Shown here: positions 60,212 through 64,000 of the stretch, piece after piece
How positions within the stretch are numbered: position 1 is the first letter of the stretch
How the letters are laid out: each line of letters starts with the position of its first letter
Notes under the pieces: model-generated
Seen by the model: the letters and a program-made list of their open reading frames with translations, nothing else
What the model was told of the DNA's origin: nothing
The model's database searches: none
Assembly (NCBI GenBank): GCA_003864495.1
Contig: ML133429.1
Coordinates: 620,001-684,000, forward strand
Reading direction: 5' to 3'
Source of the DNA: Nemopilema nomurai
Lineage: Eukaryota; Cnidaria; Scyphozoa; Rhizostomeae; Rhizostomatidae
DNA length: 64,000 nt
Translations under genes and position numbers: made by a program

Positions 60212-63200
60212 CACTAGAGCAAGTCTTAAGTTCGTAGCAGCATGTGGAAAACCTCTCGTTAAAATCTAGGCGTAATTTTAGAGAACTCGATAGAGAATTA
60301 TCGCGTATCTCCATTGCTAATGAGAATAACTTATGCTACACTAACGCTGCTATACCAAATAGAATCAGCTGATAGGTAACTCTCGACTGATTGTCAAGTC
60401 ATTAGCAGTTCAGGAAAGAAAAAAGCCTAAAAACAACAACAACAACTTAATGCCTAAATATATCTCACACAGCCCAAAATAGCTACTGTTGACTAGATTG
60501 ACTAGAAGCTAAATGGAAACAAATTGGCAGCATATGGGGTAGATTCAAAGCCTGAAAAGTATACATGTGCAATGTGATGACAAAGATCTCTCTTGAAGAC
60601 CCATTGACGTCATTTTGACAGAACTTGGCAAGTCTGCTTAACTTCGAATAACAAGATAATCTTACCTAGCCACATGGACGGGAACCAAACATTGGATCTC
60701 ACGCTCAGGGGCAAATATCCTGAAACTTAGCGATCATAGGATCTCCTTTGTTATGTTATGTATCTGTGCAATGCAAAAGCAGGAGGTTTACATTCTAGAG
60801 ACTTGTGAAATCCAAATGAAAAAGCAAACACCATTAATGCAAGGATCATCTCGGATTCTGACGATTTCATCCCTTCGACAACGACCACAAAGGCATTTGC
60901 TGTTCAGCTTGTTAAAGGAAAGCCTGATTCCGTACTATTGTTTACCATGGGTTTCCTTCCTACCGCGTTACCCGGTGTTGGAATTGTCTTTTGTGTTCGT
61001 TCTAATCATTTTTAGCCATACTCTAGAATATTTTGCTTGAAATTGAGATAGTAAAATGAGATGTACCGCGTCAAGGTTAATGAACAAAGTGCCCCATAGC
61101 CCAATGCGATAATTTTGCTTTGAACAATGAATCATCGGAGTTTACACGGACTCAATGGGTATTGGTCTGTTGGATGCATCTGTTGCATCAAAATGCATTA
61201 GAATGCATGGTAACAAATACACAAAAGCATTTGACACTGGATAGTTGCTTATGCAACGACAAAGCATCACGATGCATTATAAGAGCTAGCATTGTGATAT
61301 AGTCACAAATTGAAGCTTCGAACTACAGTTGAAAGCTTATATGCCGTGATTCCTGCACTTGAAGGAACCTTAAAGTGCTACTTCGAGTTTTCTAGCACAA
61401 AGGCTATAGGGGTCATTTATGAGGCCTTTTATCACCAAGAGGAGTCTTTACTTCGTGTTTTTGGTGTTTATTTTAAAATTGTGATAGCTTCTAGCTTTGT
61501 CATGTTGTCATCTTCTAGTCATTTTGTCTTCGTCATGTTGCACCACCTACCAATTATATTCGGTTATTGCTACACCATCTTGCTTACTCTGCAAAGCTAT
61601 TTAAATCACAAACACACATCGGTTTCCCGAGAACAAGCGAACTAATGAATGCCACCCACAAATGCCTTTGGGCCTGTAGGCGTCTGACTATGGGCTTTCT
61701 CTCTGCAAATTAATCCCCAATGTTTCTCCCATCCCAGAAGATACCTCGATGCCTGAACAGAGCCACTAATTAGAGCCAAACTATCTTAACTACAAAAACG
61801 TATCAGCCAATTCTCTCCCGCGGCTCTGTGTTTTTCTTAATGAAGATCACGACGAAAGGCCATTACGTTCTCTAAGCGATGTAATACATAACTCAGGATT
61901 AACCTATCAACGGCGCCTTATTCGCTAAGCTAATTGCTCAGCTGAGATTAGACTTTCTTGGGCTGTGCCTTTACTGGCCATCCTCAACTGAAAATCAGTT
62001 TGCTAATGATGAAATCCAATTTCGCCTCCCAGACCTGAGCGAAGGAATCTCCATCATGCCTTTGTGAATGACCCATCAGGTTCTGGTGAACGGTTAAGCA
62101 GAAATGCGCAGCAACATTGCTGGCCTCAAAAACACACTCCTTAGAGACTTCGTCATGCTCACCAGGGGAAGTCTCAATAGCTATTTTTCATCTATCAGGG
62201 GATCACATTAAATAGGCCGGAGATAGGATGTGGGGATTCTAAGCATAGTTTACCTGCTAATTCTTCATAAATTTCTAATACCCATTTCTTTGCAACATAA
62301 AACTGCCGATTGAAATGAAAGCAAGATACACAATTAAGGTATGATGCCTGGTCTTTGTGCTCAGGGCGATTGAACGCATAAGGACGTGTAGATGAGTTGA
62401 AGCATCAGAAGGATACAAATGTCTGTCGTGACGGGCGTATGGGATGAAAGCACTGAAAAAACTAATTTATGGTGTATACGACTGGTGTTTGTACAAACAA
62501 ATATTTTACAGTTCACCAAACATTTTTGTAATCTCAAATGCACATTGGCGTGTTTGCCTGCAGCATTCTTGAAGTAACGCCATTCTTTCAAGGTGTGTTC
62601 CCGAGCAAACAAAACTGTACACCACAAAGTGCTTTCTTTTATCGAGGACGTGACTCAGATCAAGGGTTTGTTCTTGGGCATGTTCAAGAGACATAAATTA
62701 AAACAGTTTGTCTTGTTTGAAATTTCATTTGCATATTCATGGTGGATATGGTGGATGGTCACTGTTGATAAAGGACTCTCGATCAAGTTATGATTCAGGT
62801 GTTCATCAAAGAACATCTATTCTATAACGCGATATTTTCGGCTTGTCAAAGGTATTGTAAGTATTCCTTCACAAGCGTTTTCCCTTTTCAAGTATCTTGA
62901 AATTCTCGCGAGATAAAACTACGTACATTATGTTTCAAAGCCTGTCTAGAGCAATATTATTGTCATAATTCTCGGTAGATACATTGAATTTGCTGGCATT
63001 TATCTGGTTTGCAAAACAGCAATTTTCATTCATGATTCTCCTTAGAAGCAAGCTGCTACCATTTGCTCCTGTCACTGTTTGGTCTCGTATTGGCAATGAA
63101 TGAATGAAATCCACCCCCATCCATGCTTCCAATGGCAGGCTTACAGTTCTCAATAACTGACCAATTAACTCTAGCTGTAACGCTAGAACGTTTGTTGACT

Positions 63201-64000
63201 GTTACACGTCTGAGATTGTAATATATAAGAGTCTCGTCTTTGTCTTGGGCCTAATATTCTTAAGTACAAATACAAATTAAGCAAGATCTAGGAGAAAGGG
63301 CAGTTAAATTTGTTCACCAATGAGGATTTACTGCACAATAATTTCTCTTTTAGTTTCAGCGTCCGGCAGTTAATTTGCGGCAGGCCTATGGCCCAATTAA
63401 TTATTGATCGTTGCCCCTCGTATTCCTTCATCAGGGTTTTCATAGAAACCACATTCTTGTAGGTTTTTGACTTGCAGACAAGATTAGGGATTTCGCTGCA
63501 GTAATTTGACACCTGATTCAGCAGTTATCGGTAGTGGCTTGCCCTATAGACGAACAAGGAATCTATTATAGTCTGGATTAAACACATTGCCTGAATTCAT
63601 GGAGTTTGATGGTAGCTACATGGGTAACAAAGTTCTTTTTCTCGAAATTAAAGGTGATCATATGTATAATGCTCTGCATAAGTGTTGTGTAATGTTTAAT
63701 GATCCTTCAACTTAGGCCTTTGCGATCAAGTAACAGATTCTTTTGCCCCTCAGCTGTAGGGTAAGATGGAAACTTGGGGGGTCCAGAATCATTTGTGTCT
63801 TGAGCAGCCGTTCTTGCTTTACCTACTCTTTTGACTACTGCATTTCGCCTTCTAAACATTTCTAAAGATACTGAATTTAGACAGTAACCTTTATACTCTC
63901 ACGCAAAAATAAGGATTCCGCTGTTTATTGCCACTGTATATCGTGTACCGTAGACATTGTAAGAACCAGCTTGCCATGCTGACTATCTGGAAGTCAAATT

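Larger units (their letters stand above)
58632..64000. other. Spacer with weak coding-like frames
   Basis: G+C is raised at 58640-58960 and 59230-59860, with open frames on both strands. To the right lie AT-rich spacer and open frames at 60753-61040, 61310-61642 and 62361-62694 without recognisable domains. The window ends with no feature crossing its right edge that I can support. Confidence 0.45.

Noticed and set aside
61310..61642. 111-codon hydrophobic + frame
   Set aside because: Starts at TTG, is AT-rich with no domain, and lies within chance length.

Overview
The window looks like nuclear DNA of an invertebrate animal: AT-rich, with a gene broken into many short exons by GT-AG introns, long non-coding spacers, simple-sequence and minisatellite blocks, small inverted-repeat (MITE-like) elements and a tRNA-derived SINE-like sequence. 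There are no operons, ribosome binding sites or long uninterrupted reading frames. The repeat content would suit an anthozoan cnidarian, but that is only an impression; no marker gene fixes the taxon.

Left end (1-1122, + strand): the last two coding exons of a gene ending in a DUF547 domain. Its upstream part lies outside the window.

2681-19476 (+ strand): a complete 21-exon gene, reconstructed here from splice sites, reading phase and protein character. Joined, it encodes 839 residues of mostly alpha-helical coiled coil with conserved-looking N- and C-terminal segments. It best matches, from memory, the CCDC178 family (human protein about 870 residues). No exon exceeds 260 nt, so no simple frame scan reveals it. 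A near-consensus RFX X-box and a YY1-like site lie about 0.5 kb upstream of its ATG, which would suit a ciliary or spermatogenic gene. Its introns carry a 17-bp minisatellite of about 34 copies, a purine-to-pyrimidine switch tract, a tetranucleotide block and one copy of a dispersed 130-bp element.

19477-64000 is mostly without recognisable genes. It holds a 684-bp fold-back element with 57-bp perfect arms, a 143-bp MITE-like element, the second copy of the dispersed repeat, a SINE-like sequence, and minisatellites of 10, 12, 14, 22 and 28 bp. A set of phase-compatible candidate exons on the + strand (20.6-51.5 kb) and a few coding-like frames on the - strand (notably 59614-59802) may be fragments of unrecognised genes. 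They are weak, because frames of 80-130 codons are expected by chance in this much DNA.
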